A stretch of 64,000 nt of DNA from Deltaproteobacteria bacterium (GCA_016717595.1 JADKFE010000017.1:62001-126000); one strand, 5' to 3'. Numbered from the stretch's first letter, positions 1-9,384 are shown. Translations and numbers: made by a program. The notes: generated by a model from the sequence alone, not told the origin.

Positions 1-2286
1 GTCCCGGCTGAAGACAGCTTGCCCATCGTGCAGGCCTCGGCGCCGCTCGTGCGGTTCACCCGCCTGCACGACGCCCGGATGACCTTGGTGCGGGTGAGCG
101 CGTCGTGCCGCGAGCTGTTCGGGCGCGCGGCCGTCGAGCTCCTCGGCAAAGACGGCGCCGCCTTACACCCCTGGGTTCACCAAGACGACCGCGCCCGACT
201 TCTGGAGCGCGCGCACCTCGCGCACACCTCGGGCAAACCTTACCGCGTCACCTTCCGCCTGCAGCACCCCGACGGCGGGAGCCGCTGGGTGTGGGAGATC
301 GGCGCCCGCGACGCCGAGGGCCACCTCTCGGGTTTCTGGATCGGCGTCGATGGGCTCGTCGAGGCCGAGCGGGATCTGGTCGGCAACGAGCAGCTCTTTC
401 GCGACATCGCCGAGAACATCCCCGAGCTTTTGTGGGTGTCGAGCCCCGACGGGCGGCGCCTGCAGTACGTCACGCCGAGCCACGAGGCCTTCTACGGCGT
501 GAGCTTGGCCGAGGTGTACCTACACCCCCGCGGCTGGCTCGCGCGGGTGCACGAGGACGACCGCGAGCGGGTGCGTGAGGAGCTGCGCGGGGCCTTGGCC
601 CGGGGTGAAGAGCTGCGCAGCGAGTACCGTGTGCTCGCGCCGAGCGGCGAAGACCGCTGGATGCTCTCCCGGGTGTACCCCGTGCGGGACGGCGCGGGCC
701 GTGTGCGCCGCACCGTGGGCCTCTCCGTAGACATCACCGAGCGCCGCCGCGCCGAGCAGGCCGCCCGCGACCGCGAGACGAGCTACCGGGCGCTCTTAGA
801 GAACGCCAGCGACGCGATCCTGCTGTACGACAACCAGGGCCAGGTGCTCGTCGCCAACAACCGCGCCTGCGCCTTGACCGGCTACACCGAGGCCGAGCTG
901 CGAGCGCTGCGCGTGAGCGACCTCACCGCCGCCGACGACCTGATCACCAGCCCCTTGACCGGCGGCCCGCGCCTCATCGAGCACCGCCTCATCACCCGCG
1001 GCGGCGAGGAGCTGCCCGTGGAGATCAGCGTCAGCGCCCTGGAGGACGGCCGCGTGCAGGCCATCGTGCGCGACATCCGCCAGCGCAAAGACGAGGAGCG
1101 CCAGCGCCAGAAGATCGCCGGGCAGCTCCAACAGGCCCGCACCTTAGAGAGCGTCGGTCGCCTCGCCGGGGGCATCGCGCACGACTTCAACAACATGCTC
1201 GCGGTGATCCTGAACCGCGCGGAGATGATCCTCCAAGACCTCGGCCCCGAGTCCGGCCAAGGCGCGGACATGAAGGAGATCTGGGAGGCGGCGTCCCGGG
1301 CGGCGGCGCTCACGAGGCAGCTCCTCGTCTTCTCTCGCCGCGATCTGCCCGACGCCCAGCCGTTGGACCTCAACGACGTGCTCAAGAACCTCACCGGGCT
1401 CTTGCGTCGCAGCGTCGGCGAGCACATCGGCCTTGAGATTCAGCTCAGCTCGGGGCTGCCCGCGGTGCGCATCGGCCTGCCGCAGATCGAGAACATGGTC
1501 GTGAACATGGCGATCAACGCCCGGGACGCCATGCCGTCTGGGGGCACGCTCTCGATACAGACGTCCATCGAGCGCATCGACGGCCGGATCGCCCGCCGGG
1601 CGAACGATCTCGCCGAGGGGGAGTACGTCGTGCTCAGCGTGCAGGACACCGGCGTCGGCATGAGCGCTGAGGTCGCCGTGCACATCTTTGAGCCGTTCTT
1701 CACCACCAAACCTCGGGATCAAGGCACGGGCTTGGGCCTCGCGACGGCGTACGGTACGGTCAAAGGCGCCGGGGGGCGCATTGTTGTGCAGTCTGCGCCG
1801 GGCAAAGGCGCGCGGTTTGACGTGTGGTTGCCCGCCACCCAAGATGTGCCCAAAGCGGTGCAGGAGCCCACGCCCGCGCCCAGCGCCGCCGAGGCGCCGC
1901 CCAGCCGCCCGCTCACGGTGTTGTTGGTCGAGGACGAGCACTCCGTGCGCCAGGTCATCGGGCAGATGTTGTCGCGGCACGGCTACACCGTGATTGAGGC
2001 CGAGGCCGGAGACATCGCGCTGGAGCGGGTCGCCGCGCACCCCGAGCCCATCGACGTGTTGGTCACCGATGTGATCATGCCCCGGATGTCGGGCAAAGAG
2101 CTCGCCGACGCGCTCACCGCGGCGCGCCCCGAAGTGCGGGTGCTGTTTATGTCGGGCTACACCGACGATCTCATCGCCCGGCACGGCGTTCTTGAGCCGG
2201 GCATCGCGTTCTTGCAGAAGCCGTTTCGGCTCTCGGCCCTCGTCGCGGCGCTGCGTCGGCTGTTGGAGGAGGCGCCGACGCGATAA
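1..2286 (+). CDS. PAS-domain hybrid sensor histidine kinase with C-terminal receiver (5' end probably truncated)
   Basis: Cytoplasmic-looking sensor kinase that should autophosphorylate and relay phosphate to its own receiver. No membrane segment is seen. Numbering is from the TTG at 19. PAS-like units occupy about residues 10-115, 120-245 and 250-360. The dimerisation/H-box contains GGIAHDFNN with His at about residue 388, and the HATPase G1 box DTGVGM is near 543. A Pro/Ala linker leads to a receiver with VLLVEDE and the phospho-acceptor Asp in VTDVIMP at about 684. The GIAHDFNN box is typical of the HWE/NtrB-like PAS kinases common in myxobacteria. The frame stays open to base 1 and the TTG has no ribosome site, so the real start may lie before the window. 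No partner regulator gene is adjacent; the signal is unknown. Confidence 0.88.
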   Translation, partial: VPAEDSLPIVQASAPLVRFTRLHDARMTLVRVSASCRELFGRAAVELLGKDGAALHPWVHQDDRARLLERAHLAHTSGKPYRVTFRLQHPDGGSRWVWEIGARDAEGHLSGFWIGVDGLVEAERDLVGNEQLFRDIAENIPELLWVSSPDGRRLQYVTPSHEAFYGVSLAEVYLHPRGWLARVHEDDRERVREELRGALARGEELRSEYRVLAPSGEDRWMLSRVYPVRDGAGRVRRTVGLSVDITERRRAEQAARDRETSYRALLENASDAILLYDNQGQVLVANNRACALTGYTEAELRALRVSDLTAADDLITSPLTGGPRLIEHRLITRGGEELPVEISVSALEDGRVQAIVRDIRQRKDEERQRQKIAGQLQQARTLESVGRLAGGIAHDFNNMLAVILNRAEMILQDLGPESGQGADMKEIWEAASRAAALTRQLLVFSRRDLPDAQPLDLNDVLKNLTGLLRRSVGEHIGLEIQLSSGLPAVRIGLPQIENMVVNMAINARDAMPSGGTLSIQTSIERIDGRIARRANDLAEGEYVVLSVQDTGVGMSAEVAVHIFEPFFTTKPRDQGTGLGLATAYGTVKGAGGRIVVQSAPGKGARFDVWLPATQDVPKAVQEPTPAPSAAEAPPSRPLTVLLVEDEHSVRQVIGQMLSRHGYTVIEAEAGDIALERVAAHPEPIDVLVTDVIMPRMSGKELADALTAARPEVRVLFMSGYTDDLIARHGVLEPGIAFLQKPFRLSALVAALRRLLEEAPTR

Positions 2287-2319
2287 GGCCCTCGGTCTCC
2301 TGAGCCCGCCGAGGTCCCC

Positions 2320-3081
2320 ATGCTGATCGCCACCTGGAACGTGAACTCCATCAAGGCCCGCCACGAGCACCTCGGGGCCTGGCTCGACCGCCGCCGCCCG
2401 GACGTGGTGTGCCTGCAAGAGCTCAAGTCCATCGAGGCGAAGCTGCCCGTCGAGCTGTTCACCTCCCGGGGTTACCAGCTTGAGGCCTTGGGCCAGCCCA
2501 CCTACAACGGCGTCGCCATCGCGTCTCTGCGGCCCATCACCGACGTTGAGCGCGGCTTGCCAGAGGGGGACGAGGGCCAAGCCCGGGTGATCTCCGGCGT
2601 CATCGACGGCGTCCGGATCGTCTGCGCGTACTGCCCCCAAGGCTCAGAGGTCGAGAGCCCCAAGTTCGCCTACAAGCTGCGCTTCTTCGACGCGCTCATC
2701 CCGCACATCGCCGCCCGGCTGGCATGCGGCCCCCTGATTCTCGCCGGAGACATCAACATCGCGCCTCTGCCCGATGACGTGTGGGACGACGTCGAGATGA
2801 AGGACCAGGTGAGCTACCACCCCCTTGAGCACGAGCGGTTTCGGGCCTTGGAGGGCCTGGGGCTCATCGACGTGGTGAAGCCGCGGCTGGCGCCTCGCAC
2901 CTACACCTTCTGGGACTACCGGGAGCTGTCGTTCAGGCGCAAGCGCGGCATGCGAATCGATCACCTGCTGGTGACGGCGGACGTGGCGGCGCGGGTGACC
3001 GGCGCCGGCGTTGACATCGAGGAGCGCAAAAAAGAGAAGCCGTCGGATCACGCCCCGGTGTGGTTGACCTTAGGCGAGTGA
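2320..3081 (+). CDS. xthA: Exodeoxyribonuclease III (AP endonuclease)
   Basis: A 253-aa EEP-fold nuclease of normal length for the XthA family, expected to cut DNA at abasic sites and remove 3'-blocking groups in base-excision repair. Visible motifs in order are ATWNVNSIKAR at the N-terminus, the metal-binding LQELK near residue 34, GDINIAP in the middle, RIDHLLV and the catalytic SDHAPVW near the C-terminus. All expected Asn, Glu, Asp and His residues are present. The ATG at 2320 is preceded by GAGG. It lies 33 bp after the hybrid kinase and may be cotranscribed with it, though nothing links the functions. The identification is firm; only the choice between Xth and the closely related ExoA subfamily is open. 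Confidence 0.93.
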   Translation: MLIATWNVNSIKARHEHLGAWLDRRRPDVVCLQELKSIEAKLPVELFTSRGYQLEALGQPTYNGVAIASLRPITDVERGLPEGDEGQARVISGVIDGVRIVCAYCPQGSEVESPKFAYKLRFFDALIPHIAARLACGPLILAGDINIAPLPDDVWDDVEMKDQVSYHPLEHERFRALEGLGLIDVVKPRLAPRTYTFWDYRELSFRRKRGMRIDHLLVTADVAARVTGAGVDIEERKKEKPSDHAPVWLTLGE

Positions 3082-3145
3082 GGCGCTTGGCCGCGCGTGG
3101 CCCCGATGAAGGCCCGCTGTAAGGCATCTCTGCGCGCCGCTCCGT

Positions 3146-3151
3146 TACACT
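3146..3151 (+). promoter_or_regulatory. Possible -10 element (TACACT) for the DUF481 gene
   Basis: A TACACT hexamer sits about 38 nt before the ATG at 3189, in the only AT-containing stretch of this gap. No convincing -35 is visible. The same TAnnnT pattern recurs upstream of many genes in the window. Confidence 0.35.
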
Positions 3152-3188
3152 GGCCCCCTCAACGACCAATCGTCTTGATGAGGTGCCT

Positions 3189-4076
3189 ATGCTGCTCGTT
3201 CTGCTCGCGCTCAGCCCCCTCGCGCTCGCCCAAGATCCTCAGTTTGAGGACTTCGCCAAGGAGGAGGAGCTCAAGGTCGAGAAGCCTGACGCGGATCTCT
3301 CCGCCGAGCTGGGCGGCGTGTTGACCACGGGCAACGCCCGCTTCTACAACGTCGGCGGCGGCGTGAAGGCCGGCCGCAAGTGGACCGACAACCGCCTCTC
3401 TGGCGCCGCGGGCCTGTCGATCACCCGGGCGGCGCTGGACCTAAACGCCGATGCCGTCTTGGACAGCGCCGAGCGGGAGCAGCCCGTCTCCGACTGGGCG
3501 CTCTCGGCCCAGCTCCTCACCACGCAGCTTCGGTATGACCGCTTCTTGGGCGAGAAGACGTCGCTGTACGCCTTGGCCGGCGCCGACTCCAACGTGCTCG
3601 CCGGGTTCCGCCTGCGCAGCCACGAGCAGCTCGGCGTGTCCCGAGGCCTGGTGAACGAGGCCGATCTCAAGCTGTTCACCGAGCTTGGCGTCGACTTCGC
3701 CCAAGAGGAGTACGCCCCGGGCTCGGATCTGGGCCAGGACGGCCTCGATTATGTGTTCCCCTCGGCCCGCGTGATGGTCGGCGCGGAGTGGGTGCTCAAC
3801 GAGAACGTGAAGGTGACGGAGGAGATCGAGGTGTTTGAGAACCTGCTCACCGTCGCTGGGCCCGGCGCCGAGAACGACCTGCGCCTGTACAACCGCGCCG
3901 CCATGAACGTGAAGCTCAGCGACAAGATGAGCCTGAAGCTCAGCCACAACGTCACCTTCGACAACGTGCCCGTGCTGATCAGCGACGGCGGCACCCCCGA
4001 CGACGCCAGCGATGACGAGCGCTTCGCCAAGCTCGACCAGACGACGATGGTGACGTTCGTGGCGTCGATCTTCTGA
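3189..4076 (+). CDS. DUF481-family outer-membrane beta-barrel protein
   Basis: A 295-aa exported protein. The N-terminus MLLVLLALSPLALAQ is a short signal peptide, so the ATG at 3189 is preferred over the in-frame GTG at 3183. The rest consists of alternating-polarity strands with the DUF481 (YdiY, 'salt-induced outer membrane protein') pattern: a GGVLTTGN-like start, aromatic-ended strands, and a C-terminal VTFVASIF strand ending in an aromatic residue, as in outer-membrane barrels. Family members are outer-membrane proteins of unknown role. The N-terminal EDFAKEEELKVEKPDADLS segment is an acidic spacer before the barrel. It lies between the xthA gene and the M28 peptidase and appears to have its own promoter. 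Confidence 0.75.
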   Translation: MLLVLLALSPLALAQDPQFEDFAKEEELKVEKPDADLSAELGGVLTTGNARFYNVGGGVKAGRKWTDNRLSGAAGLSITRAALDLNADAVLDSAEREQPVSDWALSAQLLTTQLRYDRFLGEKTSLYALAGADSNVLAGFRLRSHEQLGVSRGLVNEADLKLFTELGVDFAQEEYAPGSDLGQDGLDYVFPSARVMVGAEWVLNENVKVTEEIEVFENLLTVAGPGAENDLRLYNRAAMNVKLSDKMSLKLSHNVTFDNVPVLISDGGTPDDASDDERFAKLDQTTMVTFVASIF

Positions 4077-4090
4077 GGCGCTGCGCGGGT

Positions 4091-4096
4091 TACCCT
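4091..4096 (+). promoter_or_regulatory. Putative -10 (TACCCT) six bases before the ATG: leaderless start
   Basis: TACCCT ends 6 nt before the ATG at 4103. If used as a -10 hexamer, transcription would begin at or next to the start codon and leave no room for a ribosome site. No good -35 is seen. The same geometry occurs at 43473 and, with 7-8 nt gaps, at four other genes. Confidence 0.4.
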
Positions 4097-4102
4097 ACGC
4101 GG

Positions 4103-5649
4103 ATGTTCACGACGCTGTTGACCTTGGGCCTCGGCCTCACCCCCGCTTGGGCCCAAGACGCTGAGATGGCCATCTCCGAGGCCGCCGCGCTGGTCAACCT
4201 CGGCGAGCGGGCGAGCGCTGTGGGGCAGCTTCGTGCGCGGGAGCATGTGCTGGGGCGGCTCGATGCGCTGGGCTTCACCCCGCGCTGTATGGGCCTGGCG
4301 CCCGGCCTCGACGCGTGTTTTGTCTGTGTCGGCGAGCCCAAGGCGGGCGCCTTCTGGAGCCTCAGCCACATCGACGCCGTGCCCCAGGCCCCCGGCGCCA
4401 TCGACAACGCCGCCGCCGTGGGCGTGAACCTCGCCGCCGCGGCCGCGCTGCGCGGCGAACGTCTGTCCCAGCCCGCCTGTTTTGCCTTCCCCGAGGGTGA
4501 AGAGGTGGGGCTGGTGGGCGCCGGGGATCTCCAGCACACGCTCTCTACGGAGGGCCTCACGCCGGGCCTCGTCTTGTCCATGGATCTGGTCGGCCACGGC
4601 ACGCTCACGGCGAACGGCCTCGGCCCACGCTGGGGCGATGACAGCCTGCGCTGGCTTCTGCGCACCCTTGGCGAGCCCACGGTCTCGTCGCCGTTTGTGT
4701 ATCGGGCGATGTCGCGGGCCTTTCCGGGGATGGAGCGCTCGGATCACCGGCCGTTCACCCAGGCCGGTGTGCGCGCGCTGCACCTCATGGGGCGCGGCCC
4801 AGACGGGATCTTCTGGCGTTACCACACCCCCCAAGACGGGATGGATCAGGTCGAGCCCGCGGCGATGGCGCGCACGCTTGACGCCGTGGTGCGCCTCGCT
4901 CGGGCGGAGCTGCCCGGGGAGGACGGCGGCGAGCCCGCGTTCTCTGTGGGCGGTGGGGGCCTCGTCGCGCCGGGCGACTCTGTGTTTGGCGCCCTGGCGC
5001 TCGGCGCGGTGGTGGGGCTCGGCGCGGTGTGGGGTCGGCTGCGGGCCGCGGCGCTCGGCGCGCTGGGGGGCTTGCTGCGGGTGACGACCCTCGCGGTGAT
5101 CTGGGCGGTGGCGGTGGCCCTCGCCGGGCGCGGGGAGTCAACCCTGGCCTCGCTCAGCGAGCCCTGCGCGGTCTTCGCGCTGACCTGCGCGTCGCTCTGG
5201 CTCACCCGCGGCCGCAGGGCGGGGGATCCAGGGCAGGGCGGCGGCGCCGCGGCGGGCGCGGTCCTCTGCGTTGTGCTGCTCGGGCTCCTGAGTCGCCTCG
5301 ATCCACTCCTCGGCTTGCCCTATGGCCTCGCCGCCTTGGGCCTCGGCCTCGCCGCCCGAGGGGGACACCCCGCGCTCGCGGCGCTGCTGACCCTGCCGGG
5401 GCCGCTCTACCTCACGAGCGGCGACGTCTGGCGTGAGCTGAGGTTCCACCACCTCCTTTACGACACGCCGACCCACCTGGCCCTGTCTGTGGCGGCGGTG
5501 TGGATGCCCATCGCCTGCTGGAGCCTCGACTGGCGCCCGGCGAGCCCCCGCCAGCGCCTCGTGCTGTTGGGGCTCGCGCTCATCAGCTGGTCTGGGCCTG
5601 GTGGACCCCGCCGTTCTCTGCGGCGATGCCCGAGCTCTCCTCCCGATGA
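4103..5649 (+). CDS. M28-family zinc peptidase with C-terminal membrane domain (frameshifted near 5591)
   Basis: An exported aminopeptidase-like protein. A signal peptide ending in TPAWAQ is followed by an M28 domain (about residues 25-265) with the expected metal and catalytic positions: SHIDAV (His, Asp), AIDNAAAV (Asp), PEGEEVG (Glu-Glu), MDLVG (Asp) and a C-terminal RALHL His. From about residue 290 come several hydrophobic helices, so the catalytic domain is probably tethered to the membrane and faces the periplasm. The frame used up to about 5590 runs on to 5926 with implausible Arg/Pro-rich sequence. Changing to the frame one base earlier gives WWTPPFSAAMPELSSR and a TGA at 5647 that overlaps the next ATG as ATGA. 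The natural gene therefore most likely ends at 5649 and one base is missing near 5591. Confidence 0.75.
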
Positions 5650-7802
5650 GGTCCGCGCCGCCGCCGCTCCTCTACCTCTTGGCCTTCGGCTCGGGCCTCG
5701 CCGCGCTGATCTACGAGGGCCTGTGGATGCGCCGCTTCGCGCTCCTCTGCGGCGGCGGGGCCTTGGCCTCAGCGCTCACCGTCGCCGCGTTGTTTGGTGG
5801 CCTCGGGCTCGGCGGGCTCCTGGGTGGGCGGCTCCGCGCCGCGCGACCGGCGCGGGCGTGGGCGGTCTTGGAGGCCCTCGCCGCGCTGTGGGCGCTGTCG
5901 ATGCCCTGGCTCATCACCCTGGTTGAGCCGTGGGTGCTGGCCACGGGCGGGCTCGCCCCCCGCGCCTTGGCGGTCACGATCTTGAGCTTGCCCCCGGCCT
6001 TGGCCTTGGGCGCCACCTTGCCCGCGCTCGCCCGGGGCCTGCCCGACCGCGCGGCGATCACCGCGGTGTACACGGTGAACACCCTGGGCGCCGTCGTCGG
6101 GGTGCTCCTGGTGCCGTGGGTGCTGTTGCCGCTCCTGGGGGTGGTCGGCGCCGAGCGCCTCGCCGCGTGCGTCGCGTTTGTGGTGGCCTGGGGCGCCTGG
6201 GGGCTGCCCATCGAGGCCTCCGTCACGGCCCCGGGGGCCTCTCCGCCGGCCAGCCGCCGCGCGCTGTTCGCCGCTGGCCTCGCGGGCTTGATCAGCATGG
6301 CCCTGGAGGTGTGCTGGATGCGCCTCGCCGCGGCCCTGGTCGGCCCGTCGATCTACGCGTTCAGCATGGTGCTCGCGGTGTTCTTGGCGGGGGTCGCCGG
6401 GGGCGCGGCCCTGGGGCGTCGTCTGCGCCACCCGGCGGCGCTGCCCGCGGCCTTGGGCATGTTGGGGGTGAGCGCGCTGCTCGGCGCGTTTAGCTGGGGG
6501 CAGGCGCCGGTTCTGCTGGCGGCGGCGTACCCCGTCGTCGGCCCTGGCGGCATGGGCCTCGTGGAGCTTTTGCTCGCGGTGTTGACCATGGGCGGCGCGC
6601 CCGTGGCCTCGGGGGTCGTGTTCGCGCGGGCTCTGGACGAGGCGGGCGGCGACGACGACGCGGCGACGGGCGGCCTGTACGGCGTGAACACGCTCCTGGG
6701 CGTCGTTGGATCGGCGGGGGCGGGGCTCTGGCTCATCCCGACCCTCGGGGTTCAGGGCGCGACGGGCGCTGCGGCGGCCTTGGCGGGCCTGGGCGCGGCG
6801 CTGTTGAGCCGTAAGCCCGGCTGGCTCGCCGCGCCCTTGGTCTTGTGGGCCCTGCTGCCGGCCTGGGACGGCAAGCTCTACGCCGTCGGCGTGTACAGCC
6901 GCGTCTCCGACCTCGCCGATCACCGCCCCGAGGCCGTTCGGCGCTTCGCTGAAGAGGGCTGGACCTTACGCTCGTACCAAGACGGCCTCAGCGCCGCCGT
7001 CGCTGTGGGCCAGTCCGATCGCAGCGGCAACCTCTGGCTGTCGATCAACGGCAAGGTGGACGCCTCCACGGGCGACGACATGCCCACCCAGCTCCTCAGC
7101 GGTCAGCTCCCGGCCCGGCTCAGCGCGCGGCCTCAGAGCGTTTTTCTCGTCGGCCTCGCGTCGGGGGTGACGGCGGGGGCGGTGCTCGCCGAGCCTGGCG
7201 TCGAGGCGCTCACCGTCGTGGAGCTTGAGCCCGAGGTCGTCGCCGCCAGCCGCCTGTTTGACGCCGTGAGCGGCGCGCCCTTGGACGATCCGCGGGTGAC
7301 CTTACTCGTCGAGGACGCCCGCGCCGTGCTCAGCCGGGCGGGCCCCAAGTTTGACGTGATCATCTCCGAGCCCTCCAACCCCTGGATCACCGGGGTCTCC
7401 AACCTGTTCACCTTGGAGTATTGGCGCCTGGGCGCGGCGCGGCTGAGCGACGGCGGCGTGTTCTGCCAGTGGGTGCAGCTCTACGGCTTGGCGCCCTCTG
7501 AGCTGCGCACCTTGGTGCGCACCTTCACCGCGGTGTTCCCCCAGGCTTGGCTCTACGAGACCTTGCCCGGCGCGGACGCCTTGTTGATCGGGCGGCTCGG
7601 CGACGGCCCGGCGCCGCCGATCGAGCCCATTCCGCCGCGTCTTGGGCCCGCGGGCCTCAAGCGCCTGTCCGTCGGGGGCCAGCTCAACACCGATGACCGC
7701 CCGTGGGTGGAGCTCCGCGCGCCGCGCAGCCAGCACTACAACACGGCGCCGGCGAACGAGGCGGCGCTCGCCGCGGCGGAGGATAAAGGAGCGTCCCCCT
7801 GA
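5646..7802 (+). CDS. Membrane-fused spermidine-synthase-like protein (fused MFS/aminopropyltransferase type)
   Basis: A 718-aa protein. The first ~430 residues hold a dozen or so hydrophobic helices; the last ~280 form a soluble Rossmann domain of the polyamine-synthase fold. In the latter, VFLVGLASGVTAG is the nucleotide-binding loop, LTVVELEPEVV carries the acidic residue that binds the aminopropyl donor in true enzymes, LLVEDARAVL follows, and IISEPSNPW is the active-site loop. Proteins of this architecture are annotated as 'fused MFS/spermidine synthase', but polyamine production has rarely been shown; some may be methyltransferase-like. The ATG at 5646 overlaps the TGA of the peptidase gene, so the two are translationally coupled. 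An alternative in-frame GTG at 5601 lies inside the peptidase gene and is less likely. Confidence 0.8.
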   Translation: MRSAPPPLLYLLAFGSGLAALIYEGLWMRRFALLCGGGALASALTVAALFGGLGLGGLLGGRLRAARPARAWAVLEALAALWALSMPWLITLVEPWVLATGGLAPRALAVTILSLPPALALGATLPALARGLPDRAAITAVYTVNTLGAVVGVLLVPWVLLPLLGVVGAERLAACVAFVVAWGAWGLPIEASVTAPGASPPASRRALFAAGLAGLISMALEVCWMRLAAALVGPSIYAFSMVLAVFLAGVAGGAALGRRLRHPAALPAALGMLGVSALLGAFSWGQAPVLLAAAYPVVGPGGMGLVELLLAVLTMGGAPVASGVVFARALDEAGGDDDAATGGLYGVNTLLGVVGSAGAGLWLIPTLGVQGATGAAAALAGLGAALLSRKPGWLAAPLVLWALLPAWDGKLYAVGVYSRVSDLADHRPEAVRRFAEEGWTLRSYQDGLSAAVAVGQSDRSGNLWLSINGKVDASTGDDMPTQLLSGQLPARLSARPQSVFLVGLASGVTAGAVLAEPGVEALTVVELEPEVVAASRLFDAVSGAPLDDPRVTLLVEDARAVLSRAGPKFDVIISEPSNPWITGVSNLFTLEYWRLGAARLSDGGVFCQWVQLYGLAPSELRTLVRTFTAVFPQAWLYETLPGADALLIGRLGDGPAPPIEPIPPRLGPAGLKRLSVGGQLNTDDRPWVELRAPRSQHYNTAPANEAALAAAEDKGASP

Positions 7803-7816
7803 GCCGCCGAGGGCCC

Positions 7817-8425
7817 ATGTCCATCGCCGTTGATCCCCATCCGCTCCTCGATCTCAAGACGCTCCGCGCCCGCTTCCCCCAGGCGCTCTCGACGCTCACC
7901 GGCCCCGACCCCTACGTCTCCCTGCAAGGCGCGCTGCCCGCCTGGGGCGACGCCGAGAAGGAGCTCGTGCGCGCCCTGCTGCGCGCGGGGGGCTTCAAAC
8001 CTTCCGGTCGCAGCAAACCCTGCTCGGAGTACATGCGCGCCGCCGCCGAGCGCGGGGAGCTGCCCCGGGTGAACGCCGGGGTAGACGTGGTGAACGCCGC
8101 CGTGCTCGTCGGCGGCCTGCCGATCTCCATCGTAGACGCCGCCAAGCTCCAAGGCGCTCTGCGTGTCGGCGTCGCCGAGAGCGGCGCGTCCTACATCTTC
8201 AACCGCGGCGGCCAAGAGATCAGCCTCGGCGGCCTCATCTGCCTGTTCGACGCCGAGGGCCCCTGCGCCAACGCCGTGAAGGACGCCCAGCGCACCAAGA
8301 CCGACGACGACACCACAGACACCCTGATCCTCATCTGGGGCACCCGGTCGTGGCCCGGTCGCGCTGAAGCCGTCGCGGGCGCGCTTGGTGAGGCCTTGGT
8401 GGGGCTCGGGGCCACCGTCGAGTGA
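7817..8425 (+). CDS. Stand-alone B3/B4-domain protein (PheT editing-domain-like)
   Basis: A 202-aa soluble protein matching the B3/4 domain found in the phenylalanyl-tRNA synthetase beta subunit and in free-standing COG3382-type proteins. The supporting stretches are VNAAVLVGGLPISIVD, the IFNRGGQEISLGG core and GPCANAVKDAQRTKTDDDT, followed by the TLILIWG strand; the T/S-rich segment is where the synthetase-type pocket lies. The synthetase catalytic core is absent, so it cannot aminoacylate. By analogy it may edit mischarged tRNA or bind an amino acid, but that is inference. The ATG at 7817 follows GAGGG and starts 15 bp after the spermidine-synthase-like gene, so it probably belongs to that operon. 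Confidence 0.72.
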   Translation: MSIAVDPHPLLDLKTLRARFPQALSTLTGPDPYVSLQGALPAWGDAEKELVRALLRAGGFKPSGRSKPCSEYMRAAAERGELPRVNAGVDVVNAAVLVGGLPISIVDAAKLQGALRVGVAESGASYIFNRGGQEISLGGLICLFDAEGPCANAVKDAQRTKTDDDTTDTLILIWGTRSWPGRAEAVAGALGEALVGLGATVE

Positions 8426-8512
8426 GGGGCAGAAGCAGCGCGGGCGTGTGGTGAGCCCGCCTGCGCCGCGCCCCCGGTCACCCCGCGACTTCGCGTCAGC
8501 CCGCGCGGGTGC

Positions 8513-8518
8513 TATCCT
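8513..8518 (+). promoter_or_regulatory. Putative -10 (TATCCT) eight bases before an ATG
   Basis: TATCCT ends 8 nt before the ATG at 8527. A TTCGCG at 8490 is only a poor -35. It is one of six such close-set hexamers, suggesting a leaderless or nearly leaderless transcript. Confidence 0.4.
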
Positions 8519-8526
8519 CGTGGGGT

Positions 8527-9384
8527 ATGCCCGACCCCAACGCCCTTCGCGCCGCCGCCGTGACCACCGCGCAGTCTCTGCCTCGCCGGGCGCTCATGCG
8601 CGCCTTGGGGGCGACCCTCACCCAGGAGTCCCTGGAGCTGCGGTCCACGGCGGGCTACCGGCTGTTCGGCCGCGTCTGGCGCCCCGAGCGCGCGGGCCCA
8701 CACCCCGCGGTGCTGCTCTGCCCCGGCACGAACGACGCGGGCGAGGTGTTTGAGGGCTGGACCCAGCCGGTGAACGCGCGAGAGATCGCCGCGATGGGCT
8801 TCGTCGTCGCCCATTTTGACCCCGCCGGGCGCGGTCGAAGCTGGGGCGAAGAAGACTACGGCGGCCCCGAGCACCAAGACAACGTGCGGGTCGCGCTGCG
8901 GGCCCTCGCCGCGCACCCCCAGGTCGACCCCACCCGAGTCCTCGTCGTGAGCATCTCCTTGGGCCTGGCGATGGCCTGCGGCGCCTTGGCGGACTGGGCG
9001 GACGGCCCGGCGGTCACGGCGCTCATCGACTGGGAGGGGCCCTGCGACCGGGAGATCATCACCGCGGGCGGCGCGCGCTTCGTGCCCGCGATGGGCCACG
9101 GACTCGATGACGAGTTCTATTGGACGCCCCGAGAGGCGACCCGTCATATCGAGCGTTTGCGCTGCGGATACCTTCGGGTGCAGTCCGCGCGTGATCACGC
9201 CCAGCCCGGCGAGCTACGCCACGCCGAGCGCATGATCCAGGCGGCGTCGCGGGGCGGCCTGCCTTGGTACCAGCTCAACGATCATCCTGTTGGCGCTGTT
9301 CCGCAAAACCCAGAGTGGATCCCCCCAGGCCGCGCGCGCGCCAACCGCGCGCTCCTGCGGGCGATCCGGAGACTTAGCCAATGA
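8527..9384 (+). CDS. Alpha/beta hydrolase (dienelactone hydrolase / acetyl-esterase-like)
   Basis: A 285-aa soluble hydrolase. HPAVLLCPGTND forms the oxyanion-hole strand and loop, FDPAGRGRSWGEED is the typical loop after strand 4, and VVSISLGLAM is the nucleophile elbow, in which the first Gly of GxSxG is Ser. The acid and base cannot be assigned with certainty; NDHPVGAVP near the C-terminus may carry the His. Substrate unknown. The ATG at 8527 is chosen over the ORF start at 8509 because the TATCCT hexamer lies between them. The stop overlaps the next ATG as ATGA, so it is coupled to the following exported-protein gene. No signal peptide is visible. Confidence 0.75.
   Translation: MPDPNALRAAAVTTAQSLPRRALMRALGATLTQESLELRSTAGYRLFGRVWRPERAGPHPAVLLCPGTNDAGEVFEGWTQPVNAREIAAMGFVVAHFDPAGRGRSWGEEDYGGPEHQDNVRVALRALAAHPQVDPTRVLVVSISLGLAMACGALADWADGPAVTALIDWEGPCDREIITAGGARFVPAMGHGLDDEFYWTPREATRHIERLRCGYLRVQSARDHAQPGELRHAERMIQAASRGGLPWYQLNDHPVGAVPQNPEWIPPGRARANRALLRAIRRLSQ

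Noticed and set aside
1144..2640. Minus-strand open frame of 498 codons
   Set aside because: Shadow of the histidine kinase and exonuclease III.
5650..5926. Extension of the peptidase frame to 5926
   Set aside because: Arg/Pro-rich after ~5590 and overlaps the next gene; the alternative frame ends in an ATGA overlap.
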